From the IMG/VR virus record IMGVR_UViG_3300042879_000289, positions 1 through 49,892 of that record: a stretch of 49,892 bases of DNA. One strand, given 5' to 3'. A program made the position numbers and the translations under genes. Numbering within the stretch: the stretch's first letter is position 1; the number at the start of each line of letters is the position of its first letter. The notes under the pieces were generated by a model. That model searched no databases, was not told the origin of the DNA, and saw only the letters and a program-made list of their open reading frames with translations. Below, piece after piece: positions 17,141 through 22,160 of the stretch. The stretch is from a virus.

Positions 17141-17158
17141 GGCGGCACCAATAAAAAA

Positions 17159-17283
17159 GCCCAGTTAAGGAGGCTTTAGGCTTGGTTTGCCGCACACGAG
17201 AGATGCCTATCCATCTTCTCGAAGCTTTGACGAAGCCGCCTTAACTGGGCGTTCTTTCGCTTGATAGGAGCTACTGCCCGGCA
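17159..17283 (-). terminator. structured leftward terminator with pseudoknot-type upstream arm
   Basis: Arms 17159-17176 (gcccagttaaggaggctt) and 17233-17250 (aagccgccttaactgggc) pair over 18 positions with one mismatch. On the minus strand the stem is followed by TTTTTTATT. The 56-nt loop holds a second hairpin: cgag+agatg (17197-17205) with catct+ctcg (17212-17221) and a one-base bulge. Its 6-nt apical loop (17206-17211, cctatc) is exactly complementary to gatagg at 17263-17268, just 5' of the stem on the transcript. A second block, tgccg (17188-17192) with cggca (17279-17283), nests outside it. A terminator is well supported. The tertiary pairing and any regulatory role are inferred. Confidence 0.7.
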
Positions 17284-17319
17284 CCACCCGTAGCAGATAG
17301 CTCAACTATACACGCCCTC

Positions 17320-17511
17320 TCACAAACTTTCAATCGTTACTGAGTACCGCTTACCGTTGTTGTCTTCAAGCAAGATGATCTTTGTTGTGCTGATCATGGC
17401 ACCGTTCTCATCCAGATCCCACTGCACTTTGCCTACATGGCTTAGCAGCCAGTCAGGGTCTTTGGATAGGGCTTCTCTGCACAGGTGGGCTATGTAGTCA
17501 CAGTAGATCAT
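17320..17511 (-). CDS. 63-aa hypothetical protein
   Basis: This small acidic alpha/beta protein (MIYCDYIAHLCREALSKDPD...) ends with ISTTKIILLEDNNGKRYSVT, a likely beta hairpin. Its start overlaps the stop of the 85-aa gene by 4 bases (ATGA), so it is translationally coupled. It is the last gene before the 17.2-kb terminator. With its neighbour it forms a two-gene unit behind the promoter at 17808-17836. Confidence 0.62.
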   Translation of the reverse strand: MIYCDYIAHLCREALSKDPDWLLSHVGKVQWDLDENGAMISTTKIILLEDNNGKRYSVTIESL

Positions 17512-17765
17512 TCCTCATCCCCCCTGTCGCCCACTGAATCTAGCCTGTACTCCTCGCGGCGCTCAAACTCCCAGTCAACGTCCTCAATGTCCAGCGCCTC
17601 CTTCAGGTACTCAATCGCCTTCTCAGGCGTCGGGCCATACTGACAGAAGTCATCACCACAGGAACCTTCCCTGTATGCAATCCATGCCAGCTGAGGGAAC
17701 AACGTAGCTCCATAGTCGTTGTAGATCACAATGAAACCTTTTTCGCATGCAACTTCGCTTTCCAT
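17508..17765 (-). CDS. 85-aa acidic hypothetical protein
   Basis: The start is at ATG 17765 (MESEVACEKGFIVIYNDYGA) because AAGGAGAG lies 5 bases upstream. An in-frame start 10 codons earlier lacks this site. The protein is acidic, especially at the C-terminus (EDVDWEFERREEYRLDSVGD). It has a FCQYGPTPEKAIEYLKEALD segment that reads like a helix following a short strand. The leader is almost identical to that of the 97-aa gene at 19.4-19.7 kb. Its function is unknown. Confidence 0.68.
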   Translation of the reverse strand: MESEVACEKGFIVIYNDYGATLFPQLAWIAYREGSCGDDFCQYGPTPEKAIEYLKEALDIEDVDWEFERREEYRLDSVGDRGDEE

Positions 17766-17769
17766 GATT

Positions 17770-17836
17770 CTCTCCTTGTTCGCTGTCCTGCACATGCAGT
17801 ACGTGTAAGATTAGGTTAAACAAACACCCTTGTCAA
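17770..17836 (-). promoter_or_regulatory. leftward promoter and repeated leader (copy 1)
   Basis: On the minus strand -35 TTGACA (17831-17836, perfect consensus), 17-bp spacer, -10 TAATCT (17808-17813, weak). The 5' leader contains GGACAGCGAACAAGGAGAG (17770-17788), which includes the Shine-Dalgarno of the 85-aa gene and matches the leader at 19694-19712 in 18 of 19 bases. The promoter overlaps the 3' end of the SDR gene. Confidence 0.6.
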
Positions 17837-18656
17837 CAAATATTTTGTCCATCGCAGAAATAATTGTTTCCATACTTGTAAGCGTCGGCTCCCAGCCAAA
17901 ATGCTCGTATGCGCGGCTTTCGCTGTAATACCAAGGCTTGAGTCCTGTGGTGCTCTTCAAGCTCTCCTGAGGGGCTTCTCGCACGATCTTGAGGCCATAC
18001 CGCTCCGTCATCTCCAACATCAGCTCATTGACTGACACTGTTTCTTTGCTGACAACATCAATCGCCATGTTCACAGCCGGTGCCCCTATGATTTTCTGGA
18101 TCAGGGCAGCTAGGTCATCAGCCCCGATGTAGTCCCGGATCATCAGATCGGTCTGGACGTTGAGGGGCAGCTTGTTCTGGATGCACTTGACCACTTGGCT
18201 CATCAGTAGGCCAGCTTCAGGGTTCACTGTTTCTGAGAAGTAACTAAACAGTCTGACGTCTACGATCGGCAGGTCAGGCAAGGCCCGGTGTCTAAGCTCT
18301 GCCATCAGCTTGGCGCTAGAGTAACGGTTAGGGATCTGATTGATGCCCACCACGGCAGGGCTGTGCCAGTCCACAGGGTTACTGAAGTCTGTACTGTACG
18401 CCGCACCTGAGCTAAAGAATATGTACTTTGTCTCAGGGATGTTTTGCACGTAGTCAAGAATCATGGAGTCGAACTTGACTGTCGTCTCTACGATGTCTTG
18501 ATCTCGGGCATTCCCAACGCAGTTGATGACGACGTTGTACCGCTGCGTCCCAAACTGATCCATGTTGTTACGGTCAAACAGGCTCAGGTTGTATGGCAGG
18601 CGCTTTGCCAAGTCTCCAGCTATCCAGCTTTTGCTGCCTATGATTGCTACGTTCAC
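17811..18656 (-). CDS. NAD(P)-dependent SDR epimerase/dehydratase/reductase, sugar-nucleotide type
   Basis: The 281-aa protein starts GTG at 18656, overlapping the upstream stop (GTGA). The N-terminal Rossmann segment MNVAIIGSKSWIAGDLAKRL carries a degenerate G-x2-G-x2-G. The catalytic triad of extended SDRs is visible as Ser in FSSGAAY (about residue 83) and Tyr112-x3-Lys116 in YSSAK. The C-terminal half has the substrate-domain pattern (MIRDYIGADDLAALIQKIIG; GWEPTLTSMETII). It resembles dTDP/CDP/GDP-4-keto-6-deoxysugar reductases. It is isolated in the leftward operon, but the genome also encodes RfbH and a TPP enzyme on the other strand. It may supply the final 4-keto reduction for that pathway (inference). 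Confidence 0.8.
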   Translation of the reverse strand: MNVAIIGSKSWIAGDLAKRLPYNLSLFDRNNMDQFGTQRYNVVINCVGNARDQDIVETTVKFDSMILDYVQNIPETKYIFFSSGAAYSTDFSNPVDWHSPAVVGINQIPNRYSSAKLMAELRHRALPDLPIVDVRLFSYFSETVNPEAGLLMSQVVKCIQNKLPLNVQTDLMIRDYIGADDLAALIQKIIGAPAVNMAIDVVSKETVSVNELMLEMTERYGLKIVREAPQESLKSTTGLKPWYYSESRAYEHFGWEPTLTSMETIISAMDKIFVDKGVCLT

Positions 18657-18937
18657 ACTACCTCCGCTGATTTAAGTTTTGCTGTTTCGCCATCAAATAA
18701 AAGACGAAGATTTGGACGTGCTGTAGAAATAGCTACGCTGTCTTTCCAAGGATAAACACACGTATACAAAACTATATCTGGCTTTGGCTCTGGCTTGATG
18801 CGGTATTCTGCGTGGTCATCCCATAACAAATGTCTTGGCTCATCCATCCATTCCCCATGCCCGGGAACTGGCCTAAATTGAATTGCGGCACCATTAGCCC
18901 AAGCAATGATCAGATCTCTATGTTTGTGCGGCTTCAC
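18653..18937 (-). CDS. conserved phage protein, KHxDLIxAWAxGAxIQ type
   Basis: I place the start at GTG 18937, which overlaps the stop of the 28-aa gene (GTGA) and has AAGGAAGGA upstream. The in-frame upstream stretch is the shadow of that microgene. The 94-aa protein begins MKPHKHRDLIIAWANGAAIQ and continues with WLLWDD-like EYRIKPEP, a pattern I know from many proteobacterial phage proteins of unknown function: a short N-terminal helix, then a beta sandwich binding an unknown partner. The stop overlaps the start of the SDR gene. Confidence 0.75.
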   Translation of the reverse strand: MKPHKHRDLIIAWANGAAIQFRPVPGHGEWMDEPRHLLWDDHAEYRIKPEPKPDIVLYTCVYPWKDSVAISTARPNLRLLFDGETAKLKSAEVV

Positions 18938-19020
18938 AGTAATCCTTCCTTTGCCATGACCAGTACCAGTATTGCCAGCGCTACGCACACCCAAGCTACA
19001 GCTTCGTCGATGTCTATCAT
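18934..19020 (-). CDS. 28-aa single-pass membrane microprotein
   Basis: ATG at 19020 overlaps the stop of the lipoprotein-like gene (ATGA) and TGA at 18934-18936 overlaps the next start (GTGA). The peptide is MIDIDEAVAWVCVALAILVL followed by VMAKEGLL: an acidic N-terminus and one hydrophobic helix of about 16 residues. The overlaps on both sides make chance unlikely. Its role is unknown. It is one of three such microgenes in 18.9-20.6 kb. Confidence 0.6.
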   Translation of the reverse strand: MIDIDEAVAWVCVALAILVLVMAKEGLL

Positions 19021-19289
19021 TTCTTCCTCGCTGTAAAGTCTGTAGGTTTGAAGCTTGACGATCTTCCGTTGTCCCAAGCTATGTGAACCATCTCTGCAAA
19101 GTAATACCAGCAGCCCATCACATTGTCTCCAGCTGGAGTCGTAGCAATCACAAGCTTGCCGTTCTCGGTTTTCCCGCAGCTGCTCTCCAGCAACATGATC
19201 TTCCCGCCTGCATTGTTTGGCATCTCAAACCATTGCTCTGCATGGGCGCAACCAGTCATTAACAGCAAGCACAGTAGAAGCTTTTTCAT
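19017..19289 (-). CDS. exported protein, probable lipoprotein
   Basis: The protein has 90 aa. The N-terminus MKKLLLCLLLMTGCAHAEQW has a basic n-region, a Leu-rich core and a lipobox-like MTG-Cys14. An alternative type I cleavage after AHA (residue 17) is possible. The mature part is small, with Cys38 and Cys60 (SSCGKTENGKLVIATTPAGD, MGCWYYFAEMVHIAW) that could form a disulphide in the periplasm. It lies far from the lysis genes, so it is probably not an o-spanin. A superinfection or envelope role is possible but not shown. Confidence 0.72.
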   Translation of the reverse strand: MKKLLLCLLLMTGCAHAEQWFEMPNNAGGKIMLLESSCGKTENGKLVIATTPAGDNVMGCWYYFAEMVHIAWDNGRSSSFKPTDFTARKK

Positions 19290-19396
19290 CTTTCCCTCCA
19301 GACTTTAAAAGCTGCACAGAAAAATCCCCACAAGAAGGACAACAAAAAAGCAAATATGACTCCAGAGAGGAATGATTTGATATGAATGGCAATCAT
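19286..19396 (-). CDS. 36-aa membrane microprotein
   Basis: ATG at 19396 overlaps the stop of the 97-aa gene (TAATG) and TGA at 19286-19288 overlaps the start of the lipoprotein-like gene. The peptide (MIAIHIKSFLSGVIFAFLLS, then FLWGFFCAAFKVWRER) is one long hydrophobic helix with a basic C-terminus, predicted N-out. GGAGG-like sequence near its end serves the next gene. It may partner the exported protein encoded immediately downstream. Confidence 0.62.
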   Translation of the reverse strand: MIAIHIKSFLSGVIFAFLLSFLWGFFCAAFKVWRER

Positions 19397-19689
19397 TAGC
19401 GGCTCGTCACTTTGACAGCAAACACAGCACTGACGCTGGTGTACTTGGCGATCGTAGCCTCGTCAACACCAAGGTCAGCCAACAGCTTCTTGTAGTCAAC
19501 AGTTTTGCGGTTCTGCTCAACGACTGTAGCCTTGAAGATGGCACCCTCGAAAGTATTACCAGCGCCGGGACGGGTGGCAATCTCTTTCATGGCATCTTTG
19601 ATGAGATCAGCCTTGGCAGTCAGATCCGCGATCTGCGCGTTGATCATGCCAAGCTCGTCGATGGTGTTGAAGTCGATGTCGTTGTTCAT
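19396..19689 (-). CDS. 97-aa coiled-coil hypothetical protein
   Basis: The protein (MNNDIDFNTIDELGMINAQI...) has an N-terminal coiled coil (ADLTAKADLIKDAMKEIA), then GNTFEGAIFKATVVEQNRKT and a C-terminal helix-strand part (YTSVSAVFAVKVTSR). The pattern recalls small phage proteins in the early region of unknown role. Strong AAGGAGAG precedes the ATG. It is the first gene behind the second repeated promoter-leader cassette. Confidence 0.72.
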   Translation of the reverse strand: MNNDIDFNTIDELGMINAQIADLTAKADLIKDAMKEIATRPGAGNTFEGAIFKATVVEQNRKTVDYKKLLADLGVDEATIAKYTSVSAVFAVKVTSR

Positions 19690-19693
19690 GGTG

Positions 19694-19760
19694 CTCTCCT
19701 TATTCGCTGTCCGATCACATGACCGTCCTCACAGTTTAAGGGCTCATTAAACAAAGTCAA
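19694..19760 (-). promoter_or_regulatory. leftward promoter and repeated leader (copy 2)
   Basis: On the minus strand -35 TTGACT (19755-19760), 16-bp spacer, -10 TAAACT (19733-19738). The leader contains GGACAGCGAATAAGGAGAG (19694-19712), an 18/19 match to the leader at 17770-17788. Both promoters also share TTTGTTTAA within the spacer. It lies in the only real gap (about 78 bp) between the upstream recombination genes and the 97-aa gene. Confidence 0.6.
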
Positions 19761-19767
19761 GGACTTT

Positions 19768-20061
19768 TTAAAATATTTTTTCGTCTTTCTCTATTGGCAA
19801 GCCGTCTGACAACAGGCGCTCAATCGTTATATTTAAGGCATCTAGCTCATCCATCTTACGGATAGCCCATGCTCGCTTCTGCCCGTGCCAACCCATAAGG
19901 GAGCCTTGGTGGCAGTCGTAGCACAGGGCTACCGTGGTGTATTGCTGGCCTTGAACAATATGGTGGGCAGAGCTGGGAGGGGGAGCGTTACAGACGCTGC
20001 AGGGCAAGCTCTTGACGTTAGCAAGATGTCTACGCTCTGCAGCTGTAAGTTTGTTGTTCAC
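19768..20061 (-). CDS. Ref-like/HNH nuclease candidate
   Basis: I prefer the GTG start at 20061, overlapping the upstream stop (GTGA). An ATG at 20109 would add 16 residues and overlap more. The 97-aa protein carries LPCSVCNAPPPSSAHHIVQG and a later CYDCHQGSLMGWHGQKRAWA, that is C-x2-C, His-His, C-x2-C-H: the zinc and HNH-like pattern of the P1 Ref (recombination enhancement) and related phage nucleases. The C-terminal RKMDELDALNITIERLL helix is typical of that group. It lies in the recombination/replication block together with a RuvC-like resolvase. Confidence 0.75.
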   Translation of the reverse strand: MNNKLTAAERRHLANVKSLPCSVCNAPPPSSAHHIVQGQQYTTVALCYDCHQGSLMGWHGQKRAWAIRKMDELDALNITIERLLSDGLPIEKDEKIF

Positions 20062-20393
20062 AGTGTTGCCCTGTACTCTGCTCGGTTGCTGGCTTCCTGT
20101 GAGCGCCATACTTCGACCCTAGCCTCAGCCGCCACCATCTGCCACCTCAATGTCTCTTCTGCCTCTACAGCCTCTCTTAGACCCTTTAATAGTTCTTGGT
20201 ACTCAGGATGGGCATACGCCTCTCTTTCCTGAGCATTGACTGCATTCTCTCCACTGCGCTTCATCAGGATTGCCTTCAAGCTCTTTCGATATTCTTCTAA
20301 GTAGATTCTGTCAGCCTTTGCCTGCGCAAACTTCTTACCGTTGTCTCGAATGAAGTCAACTGCTTTGTTTGGGTCTATCTCTCTGTCGCTCAT
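20058..20393 (-). CDS. coiled-coil phage protein
   Basis: The 111-aa protein starts MSDREIDPNKAVDFIRDNGK and is helical throughout. Features include KADRIYLEEYRKSLKAILMK, EREAYAHPEYQELLKGLREA and a long terminal helix. I recognise the general pattern from phage early regions, next to Ref-like or NinG-type genes, but not a function. It overlaps the next gene by 4 bases and follows the 58-aa membrane gene (TGATATG junction). Confidence 0.72.
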   Translation of the reverse strand: MSDREIDPNKAVDFIRDNGKKFAQAKADRIYLEEYRKSLKAILMKRSGENAVNAQEREAYAHPEYQELLKGLREAVEAEETLRWQMVAAEARVEVWRSQEASNRAEYRATL

Positions 20394-20394
20394 A

Positions 20395-20571
20395 TCACCC
20401 CCAGATTCGCCAAAAGATCATCATGCTCCCCACTATCCCCATGCCAAACGTACACAGCATCACGATAGTAATTGCCACCATCAAAACCCTAAACTCCTGC
20501 TCCTCCTGTTTTGTTGGTTTGCTTCTTTCTATTCGCACATCCCTCGCAGATCCATCGTCTTCGTTTTCCAT
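20395..20571 (-). CDS. 58-aa single-pass membrane protein
   Basis: ATG at 20571 (AAGGTG 7 bases upstream) to TGA at 20395-20397. A charged N-terminal 28 residues (MENEDDGSARDVRIERSKPT) precede a Met-rich transmembrane helix (VLMVAITIVMLCTFGMGIVG and on). It overlaps the zinc-ribbon gene by 83 bases in another frame. An ATG at 20481 with TTTAGGG upstream would give only the 28-aa helix without overlap, so the start is uncertain. The membrane helix is clear in either case. Confidence 0.55.
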   Translation of the reverse strand: MENEDDGSARDVRIERSKPTKQEEQEFRVLMVAITIVMLCTFGMGIVGSMMIFWRIWG

Positions 20572-20659
20572 CGGCGAACACCTTATAAATTCCGCCCTTG
20601 CGAGCCTTTGTCATCATGCAGTTCGTACAGAACATCGGCCTGTCCGGGTCTAGCTTCAT
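20489..20659 (-). CDS. 56-aa zinc-ribbon protein
   Basis: ATG at 20659, TAG at 20489-20491. The sequence MKLDPDRPMFCTNCMMTKAR then GIYKVFADGKRRRWICEGCA has two C-x2-C pairs (Cys11/14 and Cys38/41) around a basic beta hairpin, a classical small zinc ribbon. It overlaps the HTH gene by 77 bases and the membrane gene by 83 bases in different frames. The clean Cys spacing makes it likely real. Probable nucleic-acid or protein adaptor. Its function is unknown. Confidence 0.65.
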   Translation of the reverse strand: MKLDPDRPMFCTNCMMTKARKGGIYKVFADGKRRRWICEGCANRKKQTNKTGGAGV

Positions 20660-20780
20660 TAGAGACACGATTGATAATCCTTTTTATCTGAGACTTGTCC
20701 AACTTATAGTTCTTGGCAAGGGCACCTACTGATGCACCCTTCATGAACGCTTCGTAAATACTAATGTCTTGTGGTTGCAT
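20583..20780 (-). CDS. 65-aa helix-turn-helix protein
   Basis: The sequence MQPQDISIYEAFMKGASVGA, LAKNYKLDKSQIKRIINRVS reads as a resolvase/sigma-like HTH (short helix, turn at Gly-Ala, recognition helix with KSQIKRII). Sequence GGGAG lies 6 bases before the ATG. The last 20 residues (EARPGQADVLYELHDDKGSQ) look unstructured and lie over the zinc-ribbon gene. It is probably a small DNA-binding regulator. Confidence 0.62.
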   Translation of the reverse strand: MQPQDISIYEAFMKGASVGALAKNYKLDKSQIKRIINRVSNEARPGQADVLYELHDDKGSQGRNL

Positions 20781-20946
20781 TACGAACTCCCATCATCATG
20801 TCAGCCATGTCGAAACATGTTTCAGCGATGAACCTTCTGTTGTGTTCATTCTCTAATATCTCTGGGTCTACACTTGCCATCAAACCCTGCAAGGCAAACG
20901 CAGCAAACGCGCAACGCATCTGCTCTTCTGAATCAAACATCTTCAT
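20761..20946 (-). CDS. 61-aa helical hypothetical protein
   Basis: MKMFDSEEQMRCAFAAFALQ is followed by a further helix with FIAETCFDMADMMMGVRNAT. Met-rich, no recognisable domain. The start overlaps the RuvC-like stop (ATGA) and the 3' end overlaps the HTH gene by 20 bases, so it is coupled to both. Its function is unknown. Confidence 0.65.
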   Translation of the reverse strand: MKMFDSEEQMRCAFAAFALQGLMASVDPEILENEHNRRFIAETCFDMADMMMGVRNATTRH

Positions 20947-21401
20947 GCAAATGTCCTCCTCGCGTACTCTGCTATCAATAATGCCTCTGCCTTGCCGTGA
21001 TGCTTCTTTAGATTAAGCATGGCATCAGGAAACAACTCTCTTGCCATACGTAAAGATTCTTCCTTGTCTGCCTTTAGCCCCATCGTTTTCTTCCAAGCTT
21101 GAGGCAAAACCATCTCTACTCTGTCACAAGTCAACTGGGCTACAGCTTCAATCGCACCAAACGCCCTCATGAACTTCCCTGATGAGGCTATGCCTTGCCC
21201 GGGCCTAACGCCTACATGCTCAATGCAGATCGCAAAAGAATCCCCCGGCACAGTCAACCTAAAGATCAGTTCCCTCAAAGCTTTGGAGTCAATCTTGTCG
21301 CCGTCAGCAGGTATGTCGTAGGCATAGACGTACCGCCCATTGTGATCAATGGAAGCAATGGCTCCGGTTCTTAGGCCCGGGTCAGCACCGATCCAAATAA
21401 T
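20943..21401 (-). CDS. RuvC-like Holliday-junction resolvase with displaced start
   Basis: The reading frame that includes the catalytic N-terminus has no ATG, GTG or TTG before an in-frame stop. The only well-placed start is ATT at 21399-21401, with AGGAG seven bases upstream. This gives 152 aa: IIWIGADPGLRTGAIASID with the first catalytic Asp7 in G-A-D-P-G, second acidic Glu61 in ICIEHVGVRPGQG, and the C-terminal block KKHHGKAEALLIAEYARR. A TTG at 21278 would remove Asp7. The HNH gene ends two bases before the ATT. An ancestral GTG start followed by the same codons lies on the far side of the HNH gene. It resolves branched DNA during replication and packaging. Confidence 0.78.
   Translation of the reverse strand: MIWIGADPGLRTGAIASIDHNGRYVYAYDIPADGDKIDSKALRELIFRLTVPGDSFAICIEHVGVRPGQGIASSGKFMRAFGAIEAVAQLTCDRVEMVLPQAWKKTMGLKADKEESLRMARELFPDAMLNLKKHHGKAEALLIAEYARRTFA
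21387..21401 (-). repeat. imperfect direct repeat flanking the HNH gene, downstream copy
   Basis: The sequence ATTATTTGGATCGGT (minus strand) matches GTGATTTGGATAGGT at 21919-21933 in 12 of 15 bases. Both encode (start)-Ile-Trp-Ile-Gly, the expected first residues of the RuvC-like protein. Confidence 0.75.
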
Positions 21402-21402
21402 T

Positions 21403-21912
21403 TTATTTCTCCTGAAAAAGCTTTGACGTCAGCTTTGAAGCATGTCTGGGTGTAATGCCAAACATCAAAGCTATTATGTTTAATTTTTTTCCTTTTTTTC
21501 TTAGATTGACCATTTCTATTATTTGCTTGTCTGTCACTTTAGAACTTGGGTGCTGCTCTCTTGAGATTCCCTTCCACGCCGCAACTGATCTTCCTTTTTT
21601 CATTCTATCTTTTATATTGTCTAAGTTCGTTCCTAAAAACAAATGATTTGGATTTACGCAGGGTGGGTTGTCACATTTGTGACAGACATGCAGCCCATCA
21701 GGAATTCCCCCAAAATGCACAATCCAACTTAGTCTGTGGGCTTGGTACGCTTTCCCTTTTCTTCCGCCAATTCTAGTTTGACCGTATCCATTGATATTTA
21801 TGTATCCTTGCCATTCCCAACATTCATCCATTGACAATGGTTTGACATGTCTTTCAAATATTTCTTTTTCATTGCTTATAAATTTTCCGTTTTTACTTTT
21901 TACCTTTTCCAT
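21403..21912 (-). CDS. HNH homing endonuclease inserted at the ruvC start
   Basis: The start is at ATG 21912 (MEKVKSKNGKFISNEKEIFE). In-frame sequence upstream belongs to the previous gene and the ruvC start remnant. The 169-aa protein has CWEWQGYININGYGQTRIGG and a YQAHRLSWIVHFGGIPDG region, then the HNH_3 core HVCHKCDNPPCVNPNHLFLG with GTNLDNIKDR, and a C-terminal HTH (TDKQIIEMVNLRKKGKKLNI, FGITPRHASKL). AT-richer than its neighbours. Its last codons (CAG GAG AAA) supply the Shine-Dalgarno for the resolvase. It is a free-standing mobile endonuclease. Confidence 0.9.
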   Translation of the reverse strand: MEKVKSKNGKFISNEKEIFERHVKPLSMDECWEWQGYININGYGQTRIGGRKGKAYQAHRLSWIVHFGGIPDGLHVCHKCDNPPCVNPNHLFLGTNLDNIKDRMKKGRSVAAWKGISREQHPSSKVTDKQIIEMVNLRKKGKKLNIIALMFGITPRHASKLTSKLFQEK

Positions 21913-21918
21913 GTTTTT

Positions 21919-21933
21919 ACCTATCCAAATCAC
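21919..21933 (-). repeat. imperfect direct repeat flanking the HNH gene, upstream copy (ruvC start remnant)
   Basis: GTGATTTGGATAGGT: the GTG overlaps the stop of the 73-aa gene (GTGA) and would have been the native resolvase start, cut off after five codons by the HNH gene beginning six bases later. Confidence 0.75.
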
Positions 21934-22151
21934 TTCCAGTCTCCATGTTCTCCTCTGTTGCCTTTGCTCCACTGATCTCTGACGTCAGCTTCAAGCCTGC
22001 TTCCGGGGTGTAGCTCATTCCAACCTTTTTGCCAGCTACCGTCAGGCTTTGTCCATCCAGAAAGAAACCGATAGGCTTCATCCCTGCTCCTGATCCGCAT
22101 TCGTATAACTTCTCGAACAAGACATTCGTACTTGTAGCGTTCGACATTCAA
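21930..22151 (-). CDS. 73-aa conserved phage protein (RYxYECLVREVI type)
   Basis: It starts TTG at 22151 with GAAGG eight bases upstream. The sequence MNVERYKYECLVREVIRMRI, SRDEAYRFLSG, WNELHPGSRLEADVRDQWSK, GNRGEHGDWK is a compact basic domain I associate with replication-region proteins of proteobacterial phages. An alternative frame starting ATG 22147 exists, but its product has no family resemblance. The stop overlaps the original resolvase start. Its function is unknown. Confidence 0.7.
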   Translation of the reverse strand: MNVERYKYECLVREVIRMRIRSRDEAYRFLSGWTKPDGSWQKGWNELHPGSRLEADVRDQWSKGNRGEHGDWK

Positions 22152-22160
22152 AATTTACCT

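Noticed and set aside
16866-17158. A late promoter around TTGACT at about 17106-17111 on the minus strand
   Set aside because: No acceptable -10 hexamer at 16-18 bp; kept only as a possible phage-specific or activator-dependent site, not annotated.
16866-17319. A tRNA or other standard RNA gene in the 450-bp non-coding stretch
   Set aside because: No T-loop or acceptor pairing was found; the structure seen is the long terminator stem and a small hairpin.
21403-21933. A group I intron carrying the HNH gene in ruvC
   Set aside because: Only six bases separate the ruvC remnant from the HNH start and two bases separate its stop from the resolvase frame, leaving no room for an intron core.
21917-22147. 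Alternative 76-codon frame starting ATG at 22147
   Set aside because: The overlapping TTG-initiated 73-aa frame has a better ribosome-binding site, resembles a phage family, and its stop overlaps the expected resolvase start.
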